A DNA stretch of 64,000 nucleotides from Actinostola sp. cb2023 (taxonomy: Eukaryota; Cnidaria; Anthozoa; Actiniaria; Actinostolidae). A program made the translations under genes and the position numbers. The stretch's first letter is position 1; each line of letters starts with the position of its first letter. The stretch spans positions 1 through 64,000 of the forward strand of contig JAUJYZ010000789.1 in assembly GCA_033675265.1 (NCBI GenBank), given 5' to 3'. Shown in pieces: positions 47,214-57,757 of this stretch. Below the pieces are notes generated by a model. It made no database searches, had not been told where the DNA came from, and saw only the letters and a list, made by a program, of their open reading frames with translations.

Positions 47214-48715
47214 TAGGCATGCAATGCACAGACTCAACTATACATGCATCATTGATATAGTACTATCCACTAAATAGTGGTATTTCTAATGTTTACTATT
47301 CAGTTAACCAAAAAATATTTTTTTCACTGACTTGACATTTTCATATCAAAAACTATGCAAACCAATAAGTCTATACCTAACACTATTGTACATGCCAAGT
47401 TTTAGTTGAAACTGAGCTTGATTGAAGGGCTTATAGGGGTTAGAAGAGTGTTAAGTCACAAAGTCAACATTGACTTTAGAGAAGCGTAGTTGGTGTGGAT
47501 GTGTGTCAGACTGAATGGTCACATTCACCCTATGATGATCCAGGGGGAGTGATTCTTGTCACGTGACTAACCGTAGCCCCAAACCCAGCCTTCAGTCAAA
47601 ATAATCTAACCCTAGCTTCCAGAACGTAACCGGCCTATGGCAAAAAAAAAAAAACTAAGCCTTGTAGAATCGTTACCCTAACCCCAGTTTTGAGTTCACT
47701 CCAACCCTAACTTCTTACCCGGGGTGTCAGAAGACCTGGTCACGTGACCTCGTATTTTTTTCTGTTTTTACTACTGGATTTTTTTTAAAGGTTTTTAGCG
47801 ATTTTCTGGACCTAAACGCGACGTAGAAAATTGTGATTCCATATAAGGATTTTCCATGGAAATCTTGACAGTTCTAAAACATCGAGGCGCTGAATCTCCG
47901 CTAGGCTTGCATTCTCAGTCGCATGCACCAAGCCGGAGTTTTCGCCACAGAAGCCCCCAGCACAGTATCATTTTAATACGTGGCTGGCGTGGTAGCCGGG
48001 CCGTTCTTCAGAAGGAATCCAGGGGTGAGATGCGATTTCACGAGGACGGATCGCCAAAGCTTGCAGTGTTTCAAGTCTTTCAAAATTGCGGATCAGTCAG
48101 GAGTACGTCGGTCGAATTCCAGGACCTATTCTAAGGCAGTTTGGGCGACTTTGGACTTGTAACTTGCAACCGGTGTAATATTTTACCCGGGTCGGGATGG
48201 CAAAACACATTACTTATATATATAAAAGGGGAAATGCTGCCAGTTCCATGATTACCCATAATACATATCGGTCGCGCGTTCGAAATATATCAGTTCATAC
48301 AAGAGACCATTATAAATAATGGTCTCTTGGTTCATATACGTATATACAAATTCATATAGAAAAACTATACTGATATCGAGTGATATTTGTCAAAACCGAT
48401 AAAACAGTGCTTCATGCATTATAATGCAGAGCAGAACTGATAGTAGTTTCTAGGTAAATTAAAGACAAAACATTTGAGTATTACCGGCCGGCTCCATTTA
48501 CTGCTACTATAAATATAAAATTAAGATAAAATTAAGTATGCTACTGTTGATACTAAAGCAATTTAATAGACAACTCGCCCTCGTTGTCTATGAGCTATAA
48601 AGATAGTTAACTCGGGTTCGCCGCCCTCGTTGACTACGGTGCTCATATAATATAGACAACTCGTTTATAAGGCACTTATTTGTAAACAGACTGAATACAT
48701 GATATGACGATGAAA
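47214..48715. other. Intergenic, no gene seen
   Basis: No convincing coding frame. Between 47550 and 47745 several short CCCTAAC/AACCCTA words occur without regular spacing. A perfect small hairpin, CAAGAGACCATTA and its complement with a short loop, lies at 48300-48329. A frame at 47856-48134 has no recognisable features. Confidence 0.5.
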
Positions 48716-48957
48716 TGCAAACACGTTCCAGAATGACTTCGGATATTCCAAAGTTAGATTTCCCAGCACTTTTCGAGAGACTTTTCAATTTTTTGCTGGT
48801 TATTTTATCCATTTTAGCAAATATTGAAGAAATCTTATTTGATTTGCCGATTTGTTATTTTTTTCAGCTAAAATTGTTTCTGTTCTCAAAATTAAACTAT
48901 AGAAACTGCTGTTTGGACCACCAATGGTACATAGTTATTATATTGCCAGTCCTATTC

Positions 48958-49490
48958 ACGATGTTGGCAAATGCCAGCATTCAAAATTTCGGCAAATGCC
49001 AAGATTCACGATGTTGGCAAATGCCAGCATTCAAAATTTCGGCAAATGCCAAGATTCACGATGTTGGCAAATGCCAGCATTCAAAATTTCGGCATATGCC
49101 AAGATTCACGATGTTGGCAAATGCCAGCATTCAAAATTTCGGCAAATGCCAAGATTCACGATGTTGGCAAATGCCAGCATTCAAAATTTCGGCAAATGCC
49201 AAGATTCACGATGTTGGCAAATGCCAGCATTCAAAATTTCGGCATATGCCAAGATTCACGATGTTGGCAAATGCCAGCATTCAAAATTTCGGCAAATGCC
49301 AAGATTCACGATGTTGGCAAATGCCAGCATTCAAAATTTCGGCAAATGCCAAGATTCACGATGTTGGCAAATGCCAGCATTCAAAATTTCGGCAAATGCC
49401 AAGATTCACGATGTTGGCAAATGCCAGCATTCAAAATTTCGGCAAATGCCAAGATTCACGGTTTCGGCAAATGCCAGCATTCACGGTTTT
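48958..49490. repeat. 50-bp minisatellite (two 25-bp halves), left array
   Basis: Half-units CACGATGTTGGCAAATGCC+AGCATT and CAAAATTTCGGCAAATGCC+AAGATT alternate, about ten times. A GGCATATGCC variant comes back at 150-bp distance (49091 and 49241), which shows a three-unit higher-order repeat. The unit has no stop codon in any plus-strand frame and 50 is not a multiple of three, so long frames of 278, 190 and 176 codons overlap here. They are by-products of the repeat. Confidence 0.92.
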
Positions 49491-49990
49491 CACTGAGATA
49501 AGATTCAAACAAGATGTAGGAAGTCAGAGACAAACACTGCATAATCAATAAAAGATGTAGAAATATTGTAAAAGCTTTAATTAAATATAAAATAATACAC
49601 GAGGTCATTTGTAGTCTATTCTACAGTTACTTAAATATATAGTTATTATTATTTTATCCGTGTACAGTGTGTAGTTCTATTTTACTGCATGAGCACTAGC
49701 TGAATGCTGCAAGCTGATTGACTATAACAAAACCAAAACTCTAAATCACTCCAGAGGCTGAGTCGTATTAGTCAATACTCAATAACTTCTTCAATAAGTC
49801 TTAGACGCAAACTATGTGCATTGTTGTGTGAAACGTGCAAGTGCGCATCATACTAAATATTGTAGCAATGTGCAGGTGTCGTGCTTACGTATTACAATAC
49901 ATCACAAGAGCTTAAACTAGTCGTTTCTGGTAGAAACTGAAGTGCTGCGAGTTGTGCACTGCCGTACATGTAGCTTTCAATGCATACATG
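49491..49990. other. Intergenic, no gene seen
   Basis: AT-rich, no open frame of note and no repeat seen. Confidence 0.5.
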
Positions 49991-50670
49991 CTCAAGGTAC
50001 TTAAGGCCTGGTTCAAGCCTTAAATAGCAGAAAAACGAAAAAAATTATAATGTCTAATCATTTTGACTAAACATCACAAAACTTGGCACAGCTTGAGAGT
50101 TTTATATTCTCTACTCATTTAAGTGAATGAAATCCAAAACAGCGTATCACGTGGTTAACCACGTGACAAAGAATTTTGAAAACAAAATATAAAATGCGGT
50201 CGCCAGTTTAAGAGGAAAGTGAAAGCAAATAGTTGTGTATAATCACGTTTATGATCATATATTAACCCTCGTTTAGAAAACCTGTCTCCCGCTTTTTGCA
50301 AGGAGAATATTTCGGAAAAGAGGTCACGTGACCATTTCATCAGATTATATTTCTGTAGTTTTCTCTTAAACTATATATAATTCCGAGGTTTTCTAAACGC
50401 TATCTTGTTTAACTGGTTATCCTTAACGCTATTACGTAAAAGGTATTTCATTGTGAATTGAATTCGCGACCGCATTTAAGAAAAACTATATTTTCCTCCA
50501 TAAGGTCACGTGACCACATGACGTCACAATTGTTAGATTCAAATTGTCTCAAATCTTGTATATAACCTCATGCCTAAATATGAGTGCCTAAGTAAATTAG
50601 AGCAGCGAGTTATTACAAGAAATGTGATTTTCCAAGTTGCCTTTTTGAACCAGGCCTTAAGTACCTTGAG
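49991..50670. mobile_element. 680-bp element with 26-bp terminal inverted repeats
   Basis: The ends CTCAAGGTACTTAAGGCCTG and the complement CAGGCCTTAAGTACCTTGAG are perfect over 26 bp. Inside are several CACGTG/GTCACGTGAC words (50150-50165, 50323-50332 and 50505-50514). No coding frame and no clear target duplication, so the superfamily is open. Confidence 0.75.
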
Positions 50671-51164
50671 TGTGGCTGTCCCTTGTCAGCAAGGCACATT
50701 AGTGGTAATATAAAATAATAAAAATGCAGTATAATAATAATAATAACTTTATTACTGTCATGTGTTCTAGCTTACAGGAAACCTATTTCCCTCCCATATA
50801 TCTATTGATTCTCATTCCCACCCTTGTCCCAGTGCCCAGATCCCACATGACCAAACATGACACAGGAACTCCATCAAGATTAGCTTATATTAAGCTCTCA
50901 TAAGCGACCAGCCTATGTTGTTTCAGCGTGCGGTCCGTCTCATTTAAGCGACAACAGCTCTGATCTAGTTATTACCACTTTTTCGAATTCCTGAAGTGGT
51001 CGCTTACGAGAGCTTCGACTGTACTATGCACTTGTGTCATTTTTTCCTCGTATTCATTCACTCGAACCTCATCTGTCCACAAAAAATCCTGTGCATATTG
51101 TATATCGAGTGAATTTAAAATACAATGCGCTATTTCAAAAAACGTTGAATGACGATTGCACGAC
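50671..51164. other. Intergenic with a solo MITE end
   Basis: An AAT repeat (about 50733-50752), then DNA with no gene. At 51130-51149 lies one end of the MITE family found at 46934-47211, without its partner. Confidence 0.55.
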
Positions 51165-51229
51165 AAAAATAATAAGGTATAATATTAAGCTATAATAATT
51201 ATAGCTTAATATTATACCTTATTATTTTT
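51165..51229. repeat. Perfect 65-bp palindrome
   Basis: Arms of 32 bp around a single central A at 51197, no mismatch. AT-only apart from a few G and C (GGTATAATATTAAGC). It abuts the next palindrome with no base between. Confidence 0.9.
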
Positions 51230-51382
51230 GAGTGATAGCTACAATGTAGCACTAAGTGAACAATCTACAAAATAGTATTGAAATATTTTTATTTAAGTTA
51301 AGAATTATTCTTAACTTAAATAAAAATATTTCAATACTATTTTGTAGATTGTTCACTTAGTGCTACATTGTAGCTATCACTC
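51230..51382. repeat. Perfect 153-bp palindrome
   Basis: Arms of 75 bp (51230-51304 and 51308-51382) around a 3-bp centre, no mismatch found. Perfect, nearly spacer-less palindromes of this length are unstable in most hosts, so it is young, a recent mobile insertion, or a fold-back artefact. Confidence 0.92.
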
Positions 51383-51540
51383 TTTTGCATCCATTTGTCC
51401 AAGCACCATGATTGTGTTAGATTTGTTTATGCTTCACTCTATTAAGAAAAACAGAAAAGTATCAAATATGAAATCAAATTTGTAAATAGGCAAAGTGAAC
51501 CATGGCATGTATGTAATATACAATTGAAATAGCATGGCTA

Positions 51541-51703
51541 TACACCGAATCGAAATATGGCGACCAATTTGAATAACTTTGTTCCTGACTGACCAACCTC
51601 TCATTCATGTGAAAACGCAGTTTTGTCTTTCCACGTGAACACGAGGTTGGTCAGACCAGAACAATAGTTATTCAAATTGGTCGCCATATTTCGATTCGGT
51701 GTA
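51541..51703. mobile_element. Palindromic MITE (TACACCGAATCG ends)
   Basis: Arms of 37 bp (51541-51577 and 51667-51703) are perfect inverted repeats containing ATATGGCGACCAATTTGAAT. The layout is like that of 35250-35388, including an inner GACCAACCTC/GAGGTTGGTC pair. Confidence 0.8.
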
Positions 51704-51773
51704 TACTGTCTATACATTGTATATACTATATCATATGTATACTGTCGGTACATATAGCCTGAGAATTAAAATT

Positions 51774-51842
51774 AACAGCTGTCTCTCATCGCATACATTG
51801 ATTCCACCTAGGAATTGATGTACGTGATGAGAGACAGCTGTT
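51774..51842. repeat. Hairpin (AACAGCTGTCTCTCATC)
   Basis: Inverted repeat of about 30 bp with small mismatches near the loop. It may be another minimal MITE. Confidence 0.65.
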
Positions 51843-53207
51843 TTCTCCGGCTAATGTATACTGTCAGTGTACATACAGTACATATATGGTATCTGTCTAT
51901 TTGTATATTCTGCAATTGTACATAAAATATATATACAGTATTATAGAGGAACGCAATGTAGTTTTAAACAGGCTTTCTGCATTGTTTTCACTGCTCTGTG
52001 CATCTATTACATAATAATACACGCTCAGCAACCAATCAAATCGTGCATTCTTGGGAGGTTTATATTATTTATAAACAAATATATTGCAATGTCTATATAC
52101 AGCACTAGTAAGCAGCATGTAGTGGATATAGAGTATATTATGTATATATACATTGTACATATACCACTTAATAGAGGTAGCAAATTTATGCAGAGTTTAT
52201 ATGGGTAAAACTCCACTGATTCGGGACTTTTAAAACAGGCCGCTTAATAGAGGGTAGCCACTTTAAAAGTAGACACTAGATGTATTCTACATTGTACATC
52301 TATAGACACTTTTGGCAGGAAATATATGTCTGCTGTATATTAAGCTTATGACGTTATGTATTAAAGCTTTATGCCGTATTCTGAATGTGTATAAGCTTTA
52401 TACTGCGATTATACAATCGAAACTTTGATCAGGAATTCATGTCAGCATCGAATCTTACCTTTTAAAATGAGCATAAATTCTTGAATTTCACTGTATGTTT
52501 ATAGATAAACAACACTCTGTCACACATACCATTGTTCCATGTCGTTCTCCAGGGATTTGGTTGAAGAAAAGAGTGATTATTCCACGATAAAATACTAAAA
52601 GAGTTCTATAGTTTCATTCCACGTTCTAGAACCGTTACAACACCAAGAAAATGGCGCTCAAAACCGTGTTCTAGCCAATCAGAGTGAAACGCTGCAGGGG
52701 ATATGTTCCAAATATGGAGTGGTCGTGTGACGCCTGACTGTTTATTCCCCGGCCGCCATGTTGACGGTTGGTTTGTTGAATGCTCAAGCTTCAATTGTTC
52801 TTTTATTTCCCCTGTCCTTTCGGAACGGTATTCGTCAATATTTACTGGTGAAAAGAATTTAACGAACTACAGCAATGGTCTCGTAACGAGCCAGCCTACA
52901 CAACAGTCGGAAAACGAGCGGACAATCGATCGTACAATGAACACAAGAACCCAGGAAAGCGTAGCTCTAAATCCATGAAATGCCCGATCTACTGACATCC
53001 CTAACGAACCGATGGCATCACCAAGACTACTACTCGAGCCCCAAAGCAATGGTCTTTCACGAAAAACGAAGCAATTACTTCTTTTGAAGCATGAAGACGT
53101 ATTACTCGACTCTATAATATCGTGCCCTACTTTGACTTAAGACATGTACTGATGTAGTCGTAGACAACGTAAGATGATGGAAACCGACCTGGAAACCGGA
53201 TGATGTA
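51843..53207. other. Intergenic, no certain gene
   Basis: AT-rich with ATGTATACTG-type words at first. From about 52610 the base composition is closer to that of a promoter or 5' UTR (GGCGCTC, CCCCGGCCGCCATGTTG). A 91-codon frame at 52703-52978 has no recognisable features. A transcript starting here could run into the splice sites at 53250 and 53560. Confidence 0.45.
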
Positions 53208-53593
53208 ATGAGCAATATAAGCTTACTGTACTTATTCCTGCTTAGACAGGTAAGTTATGTGCTTTTTGGAATTTTGAAGCAATCGTAGTTATACATGTTT
53301 ATACTTGACGGTCAAACCCCTGGGTGCCACCCCTGGGGACGTTGGGGGATTTGTTCAAATGTCCATTCAAACATGATATCCCCCTGACATAGACATGGGG
53401 AAACATAGACTTTATTTTAGTACCAGTAATTTACATACAATTTAGTTTATAAGTTAAGGGAATGGGGCAGAGAAATCTGGACAAATCCCCACCCCCTGGG
53501 GGAACGAATGTACAGTAGTCATCAGAGACATTGACGATGTATGCTTTTTGTTTGTTTCAGGTTGAGGTACAACCATGGGCTATGGATCATTGA
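53208..53593 (+). CDS. Possible spliced micro-ORF (24 residues)
   Basis: ATG at 53208 reads MSNISLLYLFLLRQ up to a strong donor (ACAG before GTAAGT at 53250). A good acceptor (TTTGTTTCAG ending at 53560) opens a 47-bp exon that ends at a second donor (53607, before GTGAGT). Joined in frame it adds ten residues before a stop at 53591-53593. The first part is hydrophobic like a signal peptide. The splice sites are convincing as a set. The reading frame is weak, so it may be a 5' UTR or a non-coding RNA. Confidence 0.25.
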
Positions 53594-53747
53594 TATATTT
53601 GACAATGGTGAGTTTTTAAGTCCAAGTATCATAAGCCATTTCATTGTAAAGCTATCCCGCAACATTGTACATGTTTGTACTGTAAGTTATATGGTAATTT
53701 GTCGCTTGGTAATTGTTAGTAATGTAGTTCGTAAGGTTTCTTACTGA

Positions 53748-53812
53748 GCCCAGACGGAACCCATGACCTCCTGGATACCAGTCAGGCGCTCTAACCACTG
53801 AGCCACTGGGAA
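53748..53812 (-). repeat. tRNA-derived sequence (SINE remnant or tRNA pseudogene)
   Basis: On the minus strand TGGCTCAGTGGTTAGAGCGC is a standard tRNA D-arm and A box. It is followed by an anticodon-arm-like CCTGACTGGTATCCAGG and then GGTCATGGGTTCCGTC, a degraded B box and T arm. The acceptor stem does not close, so it is not a working tRNA gene. Confidence 0.6.
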
Positions 53813-54214
53813 CTCATGTGATTGAGCAGGTCTTGGTTCGTATTGTACATGCTGTTAAAATATCTGAACAAAAAAAGCCTAAATGGTGTATACGTACACA
53901 ATAAGAGCCAGAGAGAGAAATGTTACTTTTTTGGGTGGAAGGGCATTGAGAATCACCGTTCCTGGCCCTACTTGTTTAGTACATGTACCTTGCATGTACA
54001 TGTACATGTAGTTGGCAAAGCTCACTCGTCCTCATTGAAGGAAGAGTGAGAGAGCAGACTTCAGCTAAGCAGGTTATACAACACATACAGGTGTTGTTAC
54101 ACAAATATACATGTACATGTATACATTGTATAGCTGTGATTTGCGTCGGTGGAGTGCTGCATGCCATACATTGGTTGATTTGTGATCATGAATAAACGAG
54201 CACAAGTGTTTTAT

Positions 54215-54290
54215 TATAAGTAATATCATGGCACCAAGGGATATTAGTGATTAAATGTCCCCGAAGCTGGCTGAGGGGGCATTTAAGGTG
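54215..54290. mobile_element. Partial MITE, same family as 60201-60340
   Basis: AAGTAATATCATGGCACCAA, then GGGATATTAGTGATTAAATG, match one arm of the element at 60201-60340. The other arm is missing. Confidence 0.6.
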
Positions 54291-54425
54291 ATTCCTTAGT
54301 TTTGCACTGCGCAACTCTACTGCTCATATATTATATAGCGTAGCGTATTGTGTGATCTATATGCCTTATGCACAAGTGCTGATTTTCGAGATCAGGATAC
54401 TAGAATCATTTGACATAAAAATAAC

Positions 54426-54881
54426 CAGGGTTCCCACTCATCCGGAAAAATAAAATTATCTGGCTTTTCCCTGACTTCTCACTGACCAAAAACCATTTTT
54501 CACTGACCATACTGTACTCTTGTTTTACTATGATATCCTGCAGTGCGACTTACATTTACTATAGTCTTTTTATGTATGTACTGTATGTACAGTAATATGT
54601 ATGAAGAAATATATTTACATGGACCATATAAGGTCAATGACAACTTTTAAACTTTTTTGTGAGTTTTCATCATGATTGATCACAATCTGTCTAAATGTTA
54701 CCCATAATTATGCTACACTGTACATATCGATTTTGTGAAGGCTGACATAAATTCCCTGACTTTTCACTGACTTTTGGGAAAATTACAACATTCCCTGACC
54801 AAAATCAAAATTCCCTGACAATTTCCTGACCTTGAAAAAAAAATCAAATTCACTGACTTTTCAAGGTCAGTGGGAACCCTG
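54426..54881. mobile_element. hAT-like non-autonomous element (CAGGGTTCCCAC ends)
   Basis: 456 bp between CAGGGTTCCCACT and the complement AGTGGGAACCCTG. The inner part has repeats of CCCTGACTTTTCACTGAC-like words near both ends. CAGGGTTCCCAC ends are common in hAT elements, but I see no 8-bp target duplication. No transposase frame. Confidence 0.65.
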
Positions 54882-54884
54882 TAC

Positions 54885-55584
54885 ACGGTATAATAATAAT
54901 AATATCTTTATTTATATAGCGCTATTTCATAGTATGTCAATAGCGCTTTACAGAGTGATAATATAATAATATATATGATAATAATAATATGATATAGAAA
55001 ATAATATAATAATAACAACTATATATAAATATAAATATGAGATAAAAATAAAGTATGGCTCCTAAAAGTTAACGATTTTAGCACCCCGAAAGTAGAGACC
55101 CCCCCGAAAGTAACAGTTAATTAAGGGTTGCTCAATCCGAAAGTAACGACCTCGCTACTTTCGGAACTGTACGGTATTTTATTAACGTTTTGTTTGTTTA
55201 TTTCAGAATCAGTGGCTGTGGCAAGTACATGTATTTTGTCAGGACAATTGTGTGCTATTAAAGTGATAACTTGAATGCAACCGATTTCAAAATAGCGATA
55301 ACTGGTCATTTCAAATAGATAAGTTATTCAAGGACAGTCTTATTATATGTATTTGGTTGCAATTTGTTACCGTAATTACAGTATAATTTCTGACGAAATT
55401 GATTTTATACGTAAAAGAAAAGAAAAGTATTGTGTGTACAACAAGATAAATCCATTACATTGAGAAACTTCTTGCTTTGTAAAAAAAATATTTTCAAGGA
55501 AGACCATGATTGAAAATAAAAAGTTATTATTGAATGTTGTTCATTGGTAACAGAAACCTAAAGCCTAGATTGTAGCAGTTTTGG
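54885..55584. other. Intergenic: ATA-rich microsatellite and small inverted words
   Basis: ATA/AAT repeats at 54892-55060 include an inverted pair ATAGCGCTATTTCATAG/CAATAGCGCTTTACAG. At 55083-55180 the word CCGAAAGTA occurs three times with one complement (TACTTTCGG). No gene. Confidence 0.5.
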
Positions 55585-56050
55585 TCGGCAATTGCCGGAA
55601 TTCTCTGAGTTGGCAAATGCCAACTTCCTCTGAGTTGGCAAATGCCGGAATTCTCTGAGTTGGCAAATGCCAACTTCCTCTGAGTTGGCAAATGCCGGAA
55701 TTCTCTGAGTTGGCAAATGCCAACTTCCTCTGAGTTGGCAAATGCCGGAATTCTCTGAGTTGGCAAATGCCAACTTCCTCTGAGTTGGCAAATGCCGGAA
55801 TTCTCTGAGTTGGCAAATGCCAACTTCCTCTGAGTTGGCAAATGCCGGAATTCTCTGAGTTGGCAAATGCCAACTTCCTCTGAGTTGGCAAATGCTGGAA
55901 TTCTCTGAGTTGGCAAATGCCAACTTCCTCTCAGCTGGCAAATGCCGGAATTCTCTAAGTCGGCATTTGCCAACTTCCTCTCAGCTGGCATATGCCGGAA
56001 TTCTCTGGTTTGGCAAATGCCGAGTTGCAGGGAAGTTGGCAAATGCCGAC
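55585..56050. repeat. 50-bp minisatellite (two 25-bp halves), right array
   Basis: Half-units ending in GTTGGCAAATGCC alternate between GGAATTCTCTGA and AACTTCCTCTGA starts, about nine times. The last units (from 55925) are diverged. Every second core forms the dyad GTTGGCAAATGCCAAC. Open minus-strand frames of 108-180 codons here are by-products of the repeat, as in the left array. Confidence 0.92.
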
Positions 56051-56393
56051 ATACTGTTGGGTTCAGCAAGTAAATGCTTCTTGCACTTATTTATGATGCC
56101 ATATTTTCCTCTTTGGCAAACATGTTATAAGCAAATTGAATTCTTGCCATTAAAAATGGTCAAGCTGGCAAATTTGAATTTCATTTTCAATTTCAAATTT
56201 GACTGGTTTTAGCAGATTTCTCGATGATACAACAAACGTTGCCTGCAGTCCTACACCCGTTAGCTGATTGGACCTCTTTTTATAAAAGCTTGCCAAAATC
56301 TTCTATTTTCTAGGCAAGGAATTTCATTTTTCAATGTTATTTGCTGAAATTTTGGTTTTGGAATATCCGAAGTCATTCTGGAACGTGTTTGCA

Positions 56394-57757
56394 ACTTCCA
56401 TTCTTTGTAAAATATTGAAAACATTTTACTAAACATGCTATAAGCTTACATGCATGCTAAAAGTAAAACGTTTGAAAAAACGAAATACACGGGCCTAAGT
56501 TAAAAAAAACCCAGAAGTTCGCTGATTAGCTTACCTGTATTTCGTTTCTTCAATAATTGCATAAAAATCAGCCGAAGGATTCCAGCACTGAGAACTCATG
56601 CTTCCGTCACGAATATTCTATTTTTCCTCGTTTACAATTTGTAAGGGATTTTATAATAATGAAATACCCTGATTTCACATAAGCTTAAGAACTTTTCAAG
56701 TTTTGAACATTGAAGTCACTGTGATGAATTGCCGTTGTTTCTTGGCTCTTTGACAGTCTTGTCTGTTCGCTCCCACGGTCCTCCCATTTGGAAAACATGA
56801 ATTTTCTTACTCGAGACTCGAGTACTGAGTAACTTTGTGCAGGGATAACGCCAATCACAACCCCGGATGTAAACGCGTGCGTGTTTTTCCCGCCTTTTCA
56901 ATATTCTCGAGGATACAAGTTGAGGTTTTCGAAAAGAACAACAAGACATTCGGCAGGATATATATTTCTTCAGTTCTGTTACTTTTCTTTTTTTTTCGTT
57001 ATGTTTTACGCTTTCAGCATTTGAAGTTTTGAAAATGCGCCAAAACGAGCTGGCCACCCAGGCTTCCAGTGAAATACATATAGACCTATACATAACTCCG
57101 TGCCTTTAAAATAGACAACCTAAAACCTTTACAGTACAAATAGCTTCAGCCATCGGAAAGAGTTCTTCAAAATACGCAAAATTGGAAAGTTGGGTTGTTA
57201 TAGACCTAATATTCAAGAAGTTATTACGGATCAAAAACAGAGAGTTTTGTATTATCAACTGAGGCCTTTAGAGCCTCGTTTTCATGTTTTTTCACACTCT
57301 AAAGTACTCATAACTTCGCAGAAATTTAATATTTCACCTTCAAACTCATAGACTATCTTTCTTGGAGCATTTGCTATCATGTTGAACCTTTTTGCTACTT
57401 AAAACATAAATGCTCAACTATTATGCTAATTAACAGCGGCCATTTTTGCATAGGGTCTATAAAAGCTCTATTTTTGATCTCTCATAACTTCTTCGATATT
57501 AAGTCAAAAGTAACAAAATTTTCTGAAGATAGTTTTCATGAAGTGCTTTGTCAGTTAGCATTGATCGTTTCTCGTGAAAGGGCCTCATTTTCTCGATCAG
57601 AATGTAAAGTCGTGCATAAACTCCCTGCATACGGGCTCCCTGTGTATGAGCCCACGGTAACGCTTGGCTAGTGACCGCATTCTGGTACATGAAGAAAACA
57701 CGTGTGCTCGAAGTAGTGATCACAACGACAGTAGATTGACATTACATAGAGGCAAGA
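56394..57757. other. Upstream region of CARM1, no other gene seen
   Basis: No convincing coding frame: the 125-codon minus-strand frame at 56716-57093 and the 82-codon plus-strand frame at 57423-57671 have no recognisable features. A GGGCTCCCTGTG motif is at 57626-57637. An in-frame TGA at 57737 lies just before the CARM1 start. No clear TATA box. Confidence 0.5.

Larger units (their letters stand above)
48716..56393. repeat. 7.7-kb interval bounded by a perfect 37-bp inverted repeat, with a minisatellite inside each end
   Basis: 48716-48752 (starting TGCAAACACGTTCCAGAATG) is exactly complementary to 56357-56393. About 0.2 kb inside the left end and 0.3 kb inside the right end are minisatellites (48958-49490 and 55585-56050) that share the 25-bp spacing and the core GGCAAATGCC. 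The core has the same orientation in both arrays, although the outer repeats are inverted. The interior has no transposase frame and contains other MITEs. It may be a large non-autonomous transposon or foldback element, or two copies of a small repeat left by an inversion. Confidence 0.65.

Noticed and set aside
47560..47740. Interstitial telomere (CCCTAA words)
   Set aside because: Only a few words with irregular spacing.
48715..49551. 278-codon repeat protein
   Set aside because: All three frames are open through the same minisatellite. The non-repeat N-terminal part is unremarkable and hydrophobic by AT-richness.
52703..52978. 91-codon frame near a promoter-like stretch
   Set aside because: No recognisable domain, no splice link to the following exon in the same frame, and an equally long frame on the other strand.
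55527..56069. 180-codon minus-strand repeat protein
   Set aside because: Same effect in the second 50-bp minisatellite; the neighbouring frames are open as well.
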